The position numbers were made by a program, and so were the translations under genes. A stretch of 64,000 nt of DNA from JAKAVN01 sp963796565 (GTDB lineage: Bacteria > Desulfobacterota > Binatia > Binatales > Binataceae): the NCBI GenBank assembly GCA_963796565.1, contig CAWCMA010000001.1, positions 310,001 through 374,000 on the forward strand, in the 5' to 3' direction. Shown here piece by piece: positions 40,100-49,278 of this stretch (position 1 is the stretch's first letter; each line of letters starts with the position of its first letter). The notes under the pieces are model-generated. The model had not been told where the DNA came from and made no database searches. It saw only the letters and a program-made list of their open reading frames with translations.

Positions 40100-41648
40100 G
40101 AACGTGGAGCAGCAGTTGAATGAGGTCGCGCGGCGCGTCGGAAGGCTCGCGTCCGGACCGGCGCTGGATATATTCGGCCGCGTCGAAAGCCTCGGCGACG
40201 ACGTTGCGACGGTCTCCGGCCTGCCCGCAACGCGACTGAACGAATTGCTGCTGTTCGAACGAAACGACGGCGGCCAACCGGTGACCGGGATGGTGCTCGC
40301 GCTCGATCCCGGCCTGATCGGCTGTGCGATGCTGGGTCGGGCCGACGCAATCGCGGCGGGCAGCTTCGTACGTGGAACAGGTTCGGTCGCCAGCGTGCCG
40401 GTTGGCGAGATGTTGCTCGGGCGCGTGGTCAACCCGCTCGGCGTACCGCTCGACGGCGGTGCGGAACTGACGCTCAAAGGATTCCAACCGGTCGAAAGGC
40501 CGGCCCCCGGAATCATCGAGCGCGACCTCGTGAATCAGGCCCTTGAGACGGGACTGGTAGTGATCGATTCGATGCTCGCGCTGGGGCGGGGTCAGCGCGA
40601 GTTGATTATCGGCGACCGCGAAACCGGCAAGACCGCAATCGCCGTCGATGCGATCGTCAACCAGCGCGACTCGGGCGTCATCTGCGTTTACTGCGCGGTC
40701 GGGCAGAAGACCTCTTCCGTCACACAGGTAATCGAAGCGGTCAAACGTTACGGTGCGCCCGAGCGGTGCATCTTTGTCATCGCCGCCGCCGACGATCCTC
40801 CGGGACTCCAATGGCTGGCGCCCTACGCGGCCTGTACGATGGCGGAGTACTTCAGCGAACGCGGCGACGATGCGCTGCTCGTGGTCGACGATCTGACCAG
40901 CCACGCCGTCATTTATCGGCAGCTTTCGCTGCTCCTGCGCAATCCGCCAGGACGTGAAGCCTACCCCGGTGACATCTTCTACATCCATTCCCGCCTGCTT
41001 GAACGCGCGGCCAAGCTGAGCCAGAAGCGCGGCGGCGGTTCGCTCACGGCGCTGCCGATTGCCGCGACCGAAGAGGGCAATCTCTCCGCTTACATTCCGA
41101 CCAATCTCATCTCGATTACCGACGGGCAGATCGTTCTCGAGCCAAGACTTTTCCAGGAGGGCCAGAAACCGGCCATCAACGTCGGCAAGAGCGTCTCCCG
41201 CGTGGGTGGCAAAACCCAGGTACCGGCAATGCGCAAGCTGGCGGAAAACCTGCGGCTCGAGTACGCGCAGTTTCTCGAACTGGAAATTTTCACCCGCTTC
41301 GGCGGGATGATCGACGACCGGACGCGGCGCATAATCGAACACGGCCGCCGCATCCGGGCCGTGCTCACACAACCGCAGTGCTCGGGCCTGGCGATGCCGC
41401 TTCAGGTTGCGCTGCTGCTTGCTCTCAACGAGGGCATGCTCGATTCCTTGCCCCTGGACAAGGTGACAAAACTCGGCGGTTCGCTTGCGCAATGGCTCGG
41501 TGAAAGAGGTGCCGCGCCGATCGAGCGAATCAAGTCGACCGGTGAACTCGACGACGACACGCGCGCAGCGCTGCGCGCTCTGATGGCGGAATTGGTCGCA
41601 CAGGTGAGCGGCTCCGCCACCATCGCCGCGCAAGCTCCCGCGGCTTAG
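40083..41648 (+). CDS. atpA: N-ATPase F1 subunit alpha
   Basis: The non-catalytic nucleotide-binding subunit, 521 residues. It shows IFGRVESLGDDVATVSGLPA at the barrel, RGQRELIIGDRETGKTAIAV with the P-loop, VVDDLTSHAVIYRQL, and SLTALPIAATEEGNLSAYIP. The C-terminal helical part is Ala-rich. It overlaps atpF by 17 bp; the ATG follows a GGGAG. atpG begins after 9 bp. Confidence 0.95.
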   Translation: MSTLAENVEQQLNEVARRVGRLASGPALDIFGRVESLGDDVATVSGLPATRLNELLLFERNDGGQPVTGMVLALDPGLIGCAMLGRADAIAAGSFVRGTGSVASVPVGEMLLGRVVNPLGVPLDGGAELTLKGFQPVERPAPGIIERDLVNQALETGLVVIDSMLALGRGQRELIIGDRETGKTAIAVDAIVNQRDSGVICVYCAVGQKTSSVTQVIEAVKRYGAPERCIFVIAAADDPPGLQWLAPYAACTMAEYFSERGDDALLVVDDLTSHAVIYRQLSLLLRNPPGREAYPGDIFYIHSRLLERAAKLSQKRGGGSLTALPIAATEEGNLSAYIPTNLISITDGQIVLEPRLFQEGQKPAINVGKSVSRVGGKTQVPAMRKLAENLRLEYAQFLELEIFTRFGGMIDDRTRRIIEHGRRIRAVLTQPQCSGLAMPLQVALLLALNEGMLDSLPLDKVTKLGGSLAQWLGERGAAPIERIKSTGELDDDTRAALRALMAELVAQVSGSATIAAQAPAA

Positions 41649-41657
41649 CCCATCACG

Positions 41658-42515
41658 ATGGCACGAGCAGAGGTCATCGCCGCCCAAATCGGCTCGCTCA
41701 AGGAGCTGCTCGAGATAGTCGCGGCGCTTCGCGCTATCGCCGCGGTGCAGATGCAGCAAAGCCAGCGGTCGCTCGATGCGATTCGCGACTATGCCACCAT
41801 TATCCGCCGTGCGCTGGCCGAGGCGGCGACGCTTGTCCCCGAGGAAAGCAGCGGCTCGGCTACCGACGGCGTGCAGCGGCCCGGCCTCGTGGTTTTTTGC
41901 TCGGAGCATGGATTTTGCGGCGCTTTCAATGAGCCGCTTATCAGCGCCGCCGCCGATGCGTGGCGGAGCGCGCCGAATCTCCGCCTGATCTTCGTCGGAA
42001 ATCGCGGGGCGCAGCGCTCCTCCGAGCGCGGGCTTTCGCCCGCATTGACACTTCCGATGGCGACCCATAGCGGTGGAGTCACGGCGACGGCTCGCCGGGT
42101 TGCGGCCGAGCTGTATCGGATGTTCATCGCGCAAACGCTCACAAGCGTCGAAGCGATCTACACACGCGAAGGGACTGGGCAGCGTGCGAATCTCGTTACG
42201 TTGAAACTGCTGCCGTTAGAAGCGCCGGCTGTCGAAGAAGGTCAAGCCACGATGCCTCCGCTTGTGAACATGGACCCACGCCGGCTCTTCGACGAACTCG
42301 CGGCGGAGTACATGTTCGCAGTGCTGGAGGCGGCTGCAATGGAATCATTCGCAAGCGAGAACGCGGCTCGTTTTCGCACGATGGAAGCGGCGCACGAAAA
42401 TATCGATAACAAGGCCCGAGAACTTGGCCGAGCCATGCGCCGGATGCGCCAGGAGGCGGTCACCACCGAGATACTCGATCTCATAGGTGGTTTCGAGGCG
42501 ATGAAGCGGAGTTAG
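41658..42515 (+). CDS. atpG: N-ATPase F1 subunit gamma
   Basis: The central rotor shaft, 285 residues. The long N-terminal helix (SLKELLEIVAALRAIAAVQM) carries the family's variable I...MV.A pattern. A Rossmann-like middle (PGLVVFCSEHGFCGAFNEPL) includes the recognisable GFCGAFN. The C-terminal helix ends MRRMRQEAVTTEILDLIGGF. This is the last gene of the operon, 32 bp before the site-2 protease gene. Sequence conservation is lower than in housekeeping gamma, as is usual for N-ATPases. Confidence 0.93.
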   Translation: MARAEVIAAQIGSLKELLEIVAALRAIAAVQMQQSQRSLDAIRDYATIIRRALAEAATLVPEESSGSATDGVQRPGLVVFCSEHGFCGAFNEPLISAAADAWRSAPNLRLIFVGNRGAQRSSERGLSPALTLPMATHSGGVTATARRVAAELYRMFIAQTLTSVEAIYTREGTGQRANLVTLKLLPLEAPAVEEGQATMPPLVNMDPRRLFDELAAEYMFAVLEAAAMESFASENAARFRTMEAAHENIDNKARELGRAMRRMRQEAVTTEILDLIGGFEAMKRS

Positions 42516-42547
42516 AGGTTATTTGCGCGCTCAGATGAAGTGACACC

Positions 42548-43708
42548 ATGGCATCAAGCAAAACGAAATCCATCGAGTTGTTCAGGGTCGCCGGAGTGCA
42601 GGTCGAGATCGACTATTCCTGGCTGGTGATTTTTGCGCTCGTGCTGTGGAGTCTATCCGCCGGATATTTCCCGCAGGAGTATCCCGGCCATCCGGCCCTC
42701 GACTACTGGACCGTGGGCTTCGTGGCGACCATGTTTTTCTTCGCTTCGGTTTTGCTCCATGAACTTTCCCATGCGGCGATGGCGAACAGGCTGGGGGAGA
42801 AGGTCGATCGCATCACGCTTTTCATATTCGGCGGCATCGCACGTCTCTCGGGCGAGCCGAGAAGCGCCGATAGCGAGATCAAGATCGCCGGGGTAGGACC
42901 ACTAAGCAGCCTGGCTATCGCGCTTGTCTTCTGGTTGATTTCGAACGTCACTGGCCCAATCACATCGCTTTGGACCGGAGTCTTTCGCTATCTCGCGTTC
43001 ATCAATCTTGCGCTTGGGCTGTTCAATCTTCTGCCGGGGTTTCCGCTCGACGGTGGCCGGCTGCTGCGGGCACTGTTATGGAGGCGATGGGGTGATCTGC
43101 CGCGGGCGACCGCACGCGCGGCGCAGTGGGGGGGCAGGATCGGCTGGGGGCTTATCGTTCTGGGCGCGCTGGAGATTTTCGGGGGCGCGCTGCTCGGCGG
43201 CATCTGGCTGATTTTCATCGGCCTCTTTTTGCGTGGCGCGGCGGCGAGCGGCTACCAGGGCATGGTCATCGAGCAAGCTCTCGACCACGTCCGTGTGAGC
43301 GACATCATGACTCGCGAACCGGTGACGTTGACTCCCGAGATGTCGGTTGCGGAAGCGGTCGAACAATATTTTCTGCGGTTCGGCTACGGCGGGTTTCCCG
43401 TGGTCTCGGACGGGCGCGTGTTGGGCGTCCTGTCGCTGTCGCACGTTCGTCACTGTCAGCCGCAGGAGCGCGCGCATAAGAAGGTGCGAGACATAATGCA
43501 TGCACCTGGGCCGGGCCTCGAAATCGCGCCCGGAGCGAGCGCGCTCGAAGCCATGCAAAAGATGAACGAAGCGAACAGCGGCCGTCTCGTCGTCGTCGAT
43601 GGCGGCAAGATGGTGGGACTTATCACGCGGACCGGCCTCGCACGCATTATCCAGATGAAGACGCAACTGAGCACCAATGCCAACGTTTCGGAGGGCACAG
43701 AAACGTGA
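42548..43708 (+). CDS. Site-2 protease-like metalloprotease (M50) with CBS pair
   Basis: An intramembrane zinc protease fused to two CBS domains. The 386-residue protein has about six membrane segments, the HExxH motif in VLLHELSHAAMANRLG (about residues 73-88) and the third ligand in LLPGFPLDGGRLLRAL. From about residue 250, two CBS repeats follow (VSDIMTREPVTLTPEMSVAE and VRDIMHAPGPGLEIAPGASA). Such Rv2625c/SpoIVFB-like proteins cleave membrane-bound regulators, with the CBS part sensing adenine nucleotides. The substrate is unknown. It may be co-transcribed with the ATPase, 32 bp upstream. Confidence 0.88.
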   Translation: MASSKTKSIELFRVAGVQVEIDYSWLVIFALVLWSLSAGYFPQEYPGHPALDYWTVGFVATMFFFASVLLHELSHAAMANRLGEKVDRITLFIFGGIARLSGEPRSADSEIKIAGVGPLSSLAIALVFWLISNVTGPITSLWTGVFRYLAFINLALGLFNLLPGFPLDGGRLLRALLWRRWGDLPRATARAAQWGGRIGWGLIVLGALEIFGGALLGGIWLIFIGLFLRGAAASGYQGMVIEQALDHVRVSDIMTREPVTLTPEMSVAEAVEQYFLRFGYGGFPVVSDGRVLGVLSLSHVRHCQPQERAHKKVRDIMHAPGPGLEIAPGASALEAMQKMNEANSGRLVVVDGGKMVGLITRTGLARIIQMKTQLSTNANVSEGTET

Positions 43709-43795
43709 ACGAATACCAAAGCTGCGATACCAGGGCTCAGCCATCGGAATTCCTCGAAACGCTTTGGAATCGAGTCGGCGGAGAGGACCAGCGTC

Positions 43796-44263
43796 ATGAA
43801 AGTCAAAGATGTGATGACTCCGAACGTCAAAACCTGTTTCATGTCCGACAGTCTGGCCGCCGCGGCGCGAGTGATGTGGGAACACGATTGCGGGTGCGTT
43901 CCGGTCTTGAATGAACACGCTCAGGTGGTCGGAATGCTTACGGATCGAGACGTTTGCATGACGGTGTTCTTTCAGGGAGTCTCGATGACCGAAATCAAGG
44001 TTTCCACCGTGATGTCGCGGCAGCTTTTCGTCTGCGCCGCGGACGATGACCTTTCCGCGGCCGAAAAAACCATGTGCGAGAAGAAGGTGCGTCGCTTGCC
44101 GGTGCTCGACCAGCAGGCTCGTTTGGTCGGCCTGCTATCGCTGAGCGGCATCGCCATGCGCGCCGATCGGGAATACGCGCAAGGAGCTGTAACGCGCACG
44201 GTGACCGATGCTCAGGTGGCACGTTTGGTAGCGGCTGTTTCCAGGCCGCGTCGAGCGGCATGA
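43796..44263 (+). CDS. CBS-domain pair protein
   Basis: A 155-residue protein of two CBS motifs in tandem: VKDVMTPNVKTCFMSDSLAA through GMLTDRDVCM, and VSTVMSRQLFVCAADDDLSA through GLLSLSGIAMR. Stand-alone pairs bind AMP, ADP, ATP or SAM and regulate partners. It follows the CBS-fused protease and precedes a universal stress protein, so a shared stress or energy-sensing role is likely. The enclosing gap of 87 bp shows no clear promoter. Confidence 0.9.
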   Translation: MKVKDVMTPNVKTCFMSDSLAAAARVMWEHDCGCVPVLNEHAQVVGMLTDRDVCMTVFFQGVSMTEIKVSTVMSRQLFVCAADDDLSAAEKTMCEKKVRRLPVLDQQARLVGLLSLSGIAMRADREYAQGAVTRTVTDAQVARLVAAVSRPRRAA

Positions 44264-44387
44264 GAAAATGCGCTAGCCGCACGTGCTGGCACTGAATCGC
44301 GCCGCTTGGGCCGCGCGATCAAAAAAGTCCCGGTTAATTTTTATTGATATCCTGCATCGATAGGGGACCACAGGGTCGAGGCGGAAG

Positions 44388-44843
44388 ATGAAAAAGCTTT
44401 TCGACAAAATTTTATGCGCGGTGGACTTTGACGAGTCCTCGGCGGTGGTGTTGCACTTTGCGCGTGAAATCGCGGAGCAAAACGGCGCTACACTGTGCGC
44501 GCTGCACGTCGCGCCGCTACCGTTGGACGCCACCGATTTTGCCCCGATTCCGATGGACCCGTACCCGATCTGGGAGAAAACCGCACGGGCCGAGCTGGAG
44601 AAGCTGGCAGCCGCCCATCTGGAGGGCCGCAGCGTTGCCTACAAGATCGAAACGCGCAGCGGCGAGGCGGCCGACGGCATCCTGAGGCAGGCCGAGGAAA
44701 TGGGCGCCGACCTCATTGTGCTGGCAACGCATGGTCGCAAAGGGGTGAGCCATTTTCTCATCGGCAGCGTGGCCGAACGGGTGATCCGCAGCTCGCCGCG
44801 GCCGGTGCTGGTGGTCAGGCCGAAACAGACTGCCGTGCCGTGA
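44388..44843 (+). CDS. Universal stress protein (UspA family)
   Basis: A 151-residue single Usp domain: FDKILCAVDFDESSAVVLHF at the start, GADLIVLATHGRKGVSHFLI, and then GSVAERVIRSSPRPVLVV. The last part is the G-x2-G-x9-G-S/T nucleotide-binding loop of ATP-binding Usps. It stands between the CBS protein and the sigma-54 activator. These proteins help survival in growth arrest or oxygen limitation; the direct partner is unknown. Confidence 0.93.
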   Translation: MKKLFDKILCAVDFDESSAVVLHFAREIAEQNGATLCALHVAPLPLDATDFAPIPMDPYPIWEKTARAELEKLAAAHLEGRSVAYKIETRSGEAADGILRQAEEMGADLIVLATHGRKGVSHFLIGSVAERVIRSSPRPVLVVRPKQTAVP

Positions 44844-44914
44844 TTTCCGCCGCACTTCGCCCATCACCGCCGCGGTCCATGTTTGCCGCGCGTGGCGATG
44901 CCTGTTAGTTAACG

Positions 44915-46432
44915 TTGGTGACTCGACCTAGCCCGTCTGCCGCACCGGCGCCGCCGCACAACAATCTCAACTATTACCATCTGCTCTGGGCCCATGAATT
45001 GGCCGAGCTGGCGCCTATCTTTGACGCGCTCGCGGGCCGTCGCCAGGAAATCCTCGAGCACTGGTATCAGCTCTACCTGCTCCATTTCGGCGATGAACGC
45101 TCGCTCGCGCAGAGCGAATTCTTCGAGATCTGCGGCCGCGACCTCGACGCTACGAACGAGACGCTGCGCGCGGGCACCTTCGAAGAGTTTGTGATCCGGA
45201 TACGCCGGATTGGCGTCGCGCTGGCTGAGCGGCGGGTGCCGTTCGCCGAAGTCGTTGCCTCGATGCATCTGTTCGAGGAGAGCGCCATGGCCTCGTTTCC
45301 CGCCGGAGTCGATCCTTCCCTCTACCGAATTTTTGACAAGGTGAGCCACTGCCGGATAATCGCACTGGCCGAGGCGTACTTCAGGGACTACGACGCGATC
45401 GCCGCGGCACGAATCCAAGAACTTGAGAAGGAGGCGGGCCGCGCGACCGGAGAAGGGCGCTCGAGCTTTCATGGCCTGGTCGGCGCAACCCCGGCGATGC
45501 GCCGGCTATACGCGCGGATCGAAGCGGCGGCGGGCGTGCGTGGCACGGTGCTGATCGTCGGCGAAAGCGGTACGGGCAAGGAATTGGTGGCGCGCGCGGT
45601 GCACGAATGCTCGCGCACCCCGGCGGCGCCGTTCGTTGCGCTCAATTGCGCCGCGATCCCGCGCGAACTCATCGAGAGCGAGCTCTTTGGCTACAAGCGC
45701 GGCGCCTTCAGCGGCGCCACTACCGATTACCCGGGACTGTTTCGCGCTGCCGAAGGCGGCACGCTGTTTCTCGACGAAATTACCGAGATGAGCGCGGCCA
45801 CCCAGAGCAAACTTTTGCGGGCGCTGCAGGAGCGGACGGTGCGTCCGGTCGGCTCGACCCGCGAAGTGCCGTTCGACGTGCGCGTGATCGCTTCCACCAA
45901 TCGCGACCCGCGGGCCGCGGTCCGCGAGGGCAATCTGCGCGAGGACCTCTACTATCGCCTCCAGGTGAACTTAATCGAGGTCCCGCCGCTGCGCGAGCGT
46001 CTGGCAGACGTCCCGCTGCTGGCCGACCATTTCATCGCGCTTTTCAACCGGCTCATCGTGAGAGCCGCGCCGGTCACCGGGATCGAGCCGCAGGCGTTGG
46101 ACGCGATGAGCCGCTACAACTGGCCCGGTAACGTACGCGAGCTTTCCAACGCGATCGAATCGGCCTTTACCTTCGGACCCGTGGATACGATCCGGCTCTC
46201 CGACCTACCGCTTGCGGTCACGGCCGCCGTGGAAATTTCGCCTTCGCCACGGCAATCCGTCCCACCCGGCGGGGCAGCGAGCTCTGGAACGCTGAGCTTC
46301 ACCGACACCGAGCGCGATCTTATACAACGCGCGCTAGCCTCGACCGGCGGCAACAAGTTCCGCGCCGCCAAGCTGCTCGGCATTTCACGCAAACGACTGT
46401 ATGCCCGCTTGCGCCGCTATCAACTCAGTTAG
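44915..46432 (+). CDS. Sigma-54-dependent Fis-family activator with N-terminal sensor domain
   Basis: A bacterial enhancer-binding protein of 505 residues, starting at TTG 44915 or GTG 44918. Residues 1-165 form an all-helical domain (LAELAPIFDALAGRRQEILE, KVSHCRIIALAEAYFRDYDA) like RsbRD-type or globin-like sensor domains; this assignment is by eye. The AAA+ core has Walker A GESGTGKE, the sigma-54 loop as GAFSGA (usually GAFTGA), Walker B GGTLFLDE and YNWPGNVREL. The Fis-type HTH at the end is FRAAKLLGISRKRLYARLRR. Two matching promoters lie nearby at 46609 and 52048. Confidence 0.92.
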   Translation: MVTRPSPSAAPAPPHNNLNYYHLLWAHELAELAPIFDALAGRRQEILEHWYQLYLLHFGDERSLAQSEFFEICGRDLDATNETLRAGTFEEFVIRIRRIGVALAERRVPFAEVVASMHLFEESAMASFPAGVDPSLYRIFDKVSHCRIIALAEAYFRDYDAIAAARIQELEKEAGRATGEGRSSFHGLVGATPAMRRLYARIEAAAGVRGTVLIVGESGTGKELVARAVHECSRTPAAPFVALNCAAIPRELIESELFGYKRGAFSGATTDYPGLFRAAEGGTLFLDEITEMSAATQSKLLRALQERTVRPVGSTREVPFDVRVIASTNRDPRAAVREGNLREDLYYRLQVNLIEVPPLRERLADVPLLADHFIALFNRLIVRAAPVTGIEPQALDAMSRYNWPGNVRELSNAIESAFTFGPVDTIRLSDLPLAVTAAVEISPSPRQSVPPGGAASSGTLSFTDTERDLIQRALASTGGNKFRAAKLLGISRKRLYARLRRYQLS

Positions 46433-46519
46433 CGACCCACCCCGGAACGCTGGGAGTTGCCCGCCGCCGGTACATGAATCTCGCTCGGCGGGGAGTCCTT
46501 TCGCTACAACCTCGCAATA

Positions 46520-46536
46520 TGTATCCATCGGATACA
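46520..46536. promoter_or_regulatory. Putative upstream activating site for the sigma-54 activator
   Basis: TGTATCC-ATC-GGATACA is a perfect 7-bp inverted repeat with a 3-base spacer. Its centre lies 95 bp upstream of the GC of the -12 element at 46609-46625. A similar site stands at the same distance before the DUF2267 promoter (51958-51974), which supports a shared binding protein. Confidence 0.6.
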
Positions 46537-46608
46537 GGATTTATGATTAGGGACGCCGGGCTTGGCGTTTGAAACCGCGTGCCGATTCATAATGCGCGAG
46601 GCTTTTCG

Positions 46609-46625
46609 TTGGCACGGGTATAGCT
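46609..46625 (+). promoter_or_regulatory. Sigma-54 promoter of the Usp-CBS gene
   Basis: TTGGCACGGGTATAGCT differs from the sigma-54 consensus YTGGCACGRNNNTTGCW at one position (A for T next to the GC). GG of -24 and GC of -12 are ten bases apart. Transcription would start near 46636, about 65 bp before the gene at 46701. Confidence 0.75.
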
Positions 46626-46700
46626 AAGGATAAGGACATCGATGAGCGTCGCCCAATAATCGGCGACTCAATATCGGCGACTATTGAGGAGGCAAATCAG

Positions 46701-47507
46701 ATGGCCTTTCCATATCGACGGATTCTGGCCCCGATAGAGTTCGACGAGACTGCGCCCGCGGTATTGGATACCGCCGCGCGCATCGCGGCGGAAACCGGTG
46801 GCACGGTGTTCCTGATGCACGTGGTTCCGATGGTTGTGGCGCCTACCGGGATGCCCAATTACGTAGACATCTACAAAGACCAGGAAAAAATCTCCAAGCA
46901 GAAGCTCGATACCATCGTCGAACGCCGACGCTCGGACGTGAAGTGTGAGGTGCTAACGCGGATCGGAGACGCGGCCCACGAGATTTTGGCGCTCGAACGG
47001 CAAATGGCCGCCGATTTGATCGTACTCGCGACCCATGGTCGCAAGGGTGTCAGGCGGATGCTGCTCGGCAGCGTCGCCGAGGCCGTATTGCGTGACGCCA
47101 CCTGTCCGGTGCTAACCGTGCAACGCCAGGAATCTGACGTGCACCTGGCCGCCAAGTGGATGACGCCGCATCCTGTAAGCGCCGAGCCGGCCGAAAAGCT
47201 CTCGGCCGTGCGGGACAAAATGCTTGCGGGCCATTTCCGCACCATGCCGGTCCTAAGCGACGGCAAGCTCGTAGGAATTATCACCGACCGCGACCTGCGC
47301 CGCCACGAGGGCTATCTCGACCATACCGAGGTCAGGCTCGCGATGACCACGGAGGTCGCTACGATCACTCCCTCCACACCTATTCACGAGGCAGCACAGC
47401 GCCTGCTCCAGCATAAAATCGGCGCGCTGCCGGTGGTCGAGGACGAGCGGCTGGTCGGGATCATCTCCACCAGCGACGTGCTGCGCGCTTTTCTGGAGGC
47501 GAATTGA
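46701..47507 (+). CDS. Universal stress protein fused to a CBS pair
   Basis: A 268-residue fusion. Residues 1-145 are a Usp domain (YRRILAPIEFDETAPAVLDT, LIVLATHGRKGVRRMLLGSV) with the ATP-type loop intact. Residues 155-268 are two CBS motifs (WMTPHPVSAEPAEKLSAVRD and MTTEVATITPSTPIHEAAQR). Both halves bind adenine nucleotides, so it is an energy-state sensor or effector. The ATG follows GAGGAGG-type spacing (GAGGAGGCAAATCAG). A sigma-54 promoter and an inverted-repeat site lie upstream, and the activator is the gene before. Confidence 0.92.
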   Translation: MAFPYRRILAPIEFDETAPAVLDTAARIAAETGGTVFLMHVVPMVVAPTGMPNYVDIYKDQEKISKQKLDTIVERRRSDVKCEVLTRIGDAAHEILALERQMAADLIVLATHGRKGVRRMLLGSVAEAVLRDATCPVLTVQRQESDVHLAAKWMTPHPVSAEPAEKLSAVRDKMLAGHFRTMPVLSDGKLVGIITDRDLRRHEGYLDHTEVRLAMTTEVATITPSTPIHEAAQRLLQHKIGALPVVEDERLVGIISTSDVLRAFLEAN

Positions 47508-47643
47508 GTGCCACGCCATGCAGGCGTAGTAGTCTGGTGGCATCCATGGGCAAGCTTTCGGGAAGATTTTCCGGCAAATTTTCAAAGACCGAGGTTTCTC
47601 GCTCGCGATCCCTCCCTCCTCGTGCCCTCTTGGGAACGCTTCG

Positions 47644-49278
47644 ATGAAGACGCGAACGCAGCCCGCCGACCCGATCTGCGCTCTGCCGGCCACCGTCGGC
47701 GCGATGATGCGTCCGGAGGCTTATCAGGATCATCCGCGTTCGGTGGAATTGCGTCAGACGCACGTGTCGTATGTCTTCCTGGCGGGCGCGTACGTGTACA
47801 AGATCAAGAAACCAGTGCGGTTCGCTTTTCTCGACGCCTCTACGCTCGCCCGCCGACATCAACTATGTCTCGACGAGGTGCGGCTTAACCGGCGGCTCGC
47901 GCCGGACGTATACTTGGGTGTCGTTCCGATCCTGAGGCGCGGCGGCGGCGAACTGGGGCTGGGCGTCGCGTCTCCCGATGCGGCCCAGGCGGGCGCGGTG
48001 GTGGAGTGGGTGGTCAGGATGCGCCGGCTGGACGAGGCCACGATGCTCGATCGGATGGTGTCCCAGGGTATCGTGAGCGTCGCACAGATTCGCGCGATCG
48101 CCGCTCGGCTCGCCGCCTTTCATCGCGTGGCCGCCGCCGACCAGGGATGGAAGTATGGCTCGGCGGCGTCGGTCTGGCGGCTGGTGCGCGGAAACCTGGG
48201 AGAACTCGCGAGCGATTGCGCCGATACGATCGCGCCCGCGGACCTGGATGAGCTCGAGCGCTGCGTCCATTCGATAGTCGAGTTGCGCTGGAGCTTGCTC
48301 AACCGTCGCGCATGCGCCGCCCGCGTGTGCGAGGGCCACGGCGACCTGCGTTGCGAGCACGTCTCGCTCGCCGACGATACAATCACGATTATCGACTGCG
48401 TCGAGTTCAGCGAGGGTCTGCGCTACGTCGACGTCGCCTCCGACGTGGGGTTTCTCGCGATGGATCTCGACCGACTCGGCGCCCGCGGACTCTCCGACGA
48501 ATTGGTGGGCGCGTATCGCGAAGCTTCGGGCGACGCCGATTTTTCGCTGCTGATTCCGCTCTACAAACTCCATCGAGCGCTGGTGCGTGCCAAGGTGGAG
48601 GGCCTGACCAGCCGCGATGCCGCGATTGCGCCCGACCGGCGCGCCACCGCGGCCGCCAGCGCGCACCGCTACGTCGCGCTTGCGCTAGATTTTGCGCGCG
48701 AATCGAGGCCCGCGGTGGTGGTGGTCTGCGGGCTTTCCGGCAGCGGCAAATCGACTGTGGCGCGCCGCCTGGCGGACCGGCTTGGATTCGAGTGGCTGCG
48801 CTCCGACGAAATCCGCAAACGGCTGGCCGGTGTCGCGTCGGATAAGCGCCTCTCCAATGGCTACGCGACGGGCGCTTACAGCCGTGAGTTCACCCAGAAA
48901 ACATACGCCGCCCTGCTCGGCGAGGCCGCAGCCCGGCTGCACGACGGCGCCGGCGTGATCATCGACGCCACTTTCGCCGCGCCCGCCTACCGCGCCGAAG
49001 CGCTCGCGCTAGCGGCGCGCGCTCACGTGCCAGCGCTAATCGTCGAGTGCACCGCGAGTCACGAGGAGATCGTGCGCCGGCTCAGCTATCGCGCGCGCCG
49101 CGCCGACGAAATCTCCGATGCCGGCGTGGCGACCTATCTACGCCAGCGCGGCGAGTTCGTCGCCCTGAACGAGATCCCGCAATCCTGCCATCTGGTGGTC
49201 GACACGGAGCGCGGCCTCGAGGCGGTTTCGGCGTCAATCACCGAGCGGCTCAAGAGCCTCGGTCGTGCCGGTGGCTGA
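47644..49278 (+). CDS. Bifunctional aminoglycoside-phosphotransferase-like / P-loop kinase protein
   Basis: A 544-residue two-domain protein. Residues 30-340 resemble the APH kinase fold: catalytic CEGHGDLRCEHV with the loop His and Asp, then TIIDCVEFSEGLRYVDVASD where Asp binds metal. From about 355 a P-loop kinase follows (VVVCGLSGSGKSTVARRLAD) with a LID-like YATGAYSREFTQKTYAALLG. Such COG0645/COG2187 fusions are common in stress islands with Usp and P-type ATPases; their substrate is not known. It overlaps the next gene by 14 bp. Confidence 0.87.
   Translation: MKTRTQPADPICALPATVGAMMRPEAYQDHPRSVELRQTHVSYVFLAGAYVYKIKKPVRFAFLDASTLARRHQLCLDEVRLNRRLAPDVYLGVVPILRRGGGELGLGVASPDAAQAGAVVEWVVRMRRLDEATMLDRMVSQGIVSVAQIRAIAARLAAFHRVAAADQGWKYGSAASVWRLVRGNLGELASDCADTIAPADLDELERCVHSIVELRWSLLNRRACAARVCEGHGDLRCEHVSLADDTITIIDCVEFSEGLRYVDVASDVGFLAMDLDRLGARGLSDELVGAYREASGDADFSLLIPLYKLHRALVRAKVEGLTSRDAAIAPDRRATAAASAHRYVALALDFARESRPAVVVVCGLSGSGKSTVARRLADRLGFEWLRSDEIRKRLAGVASDKRLSNGYATGAYSREFTQKTYAALLGEAAARLHDGAGVIIDATFAAPAYRAEALALAARAHVPALIVECTASHEEIVRRLSYRARRADEISDAGVATYLRQRGEFVALNEIPQSCHLVVDTERGLEAVSASITERLKSLGRAGG

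Noticed and set aside
40035..42134. 699-codon minus-strand frame opposite atpA and atpG
   Set aside because: Mirror of high-GC codon usage in strongly conserved ATPase genes; no start site or protein-like motif.
44285..44305. Sigma-54 promoter before the Usp gene at 44388
   Set aside because: CTGGCAC fits -24, but the GC of -12 is out of register.
44297..44332. Rho-independent terminator after the CBS gene
   Set aside because: Only 5-bp arms with a long loop, and the run that follows is A, so it would fit neither strand.
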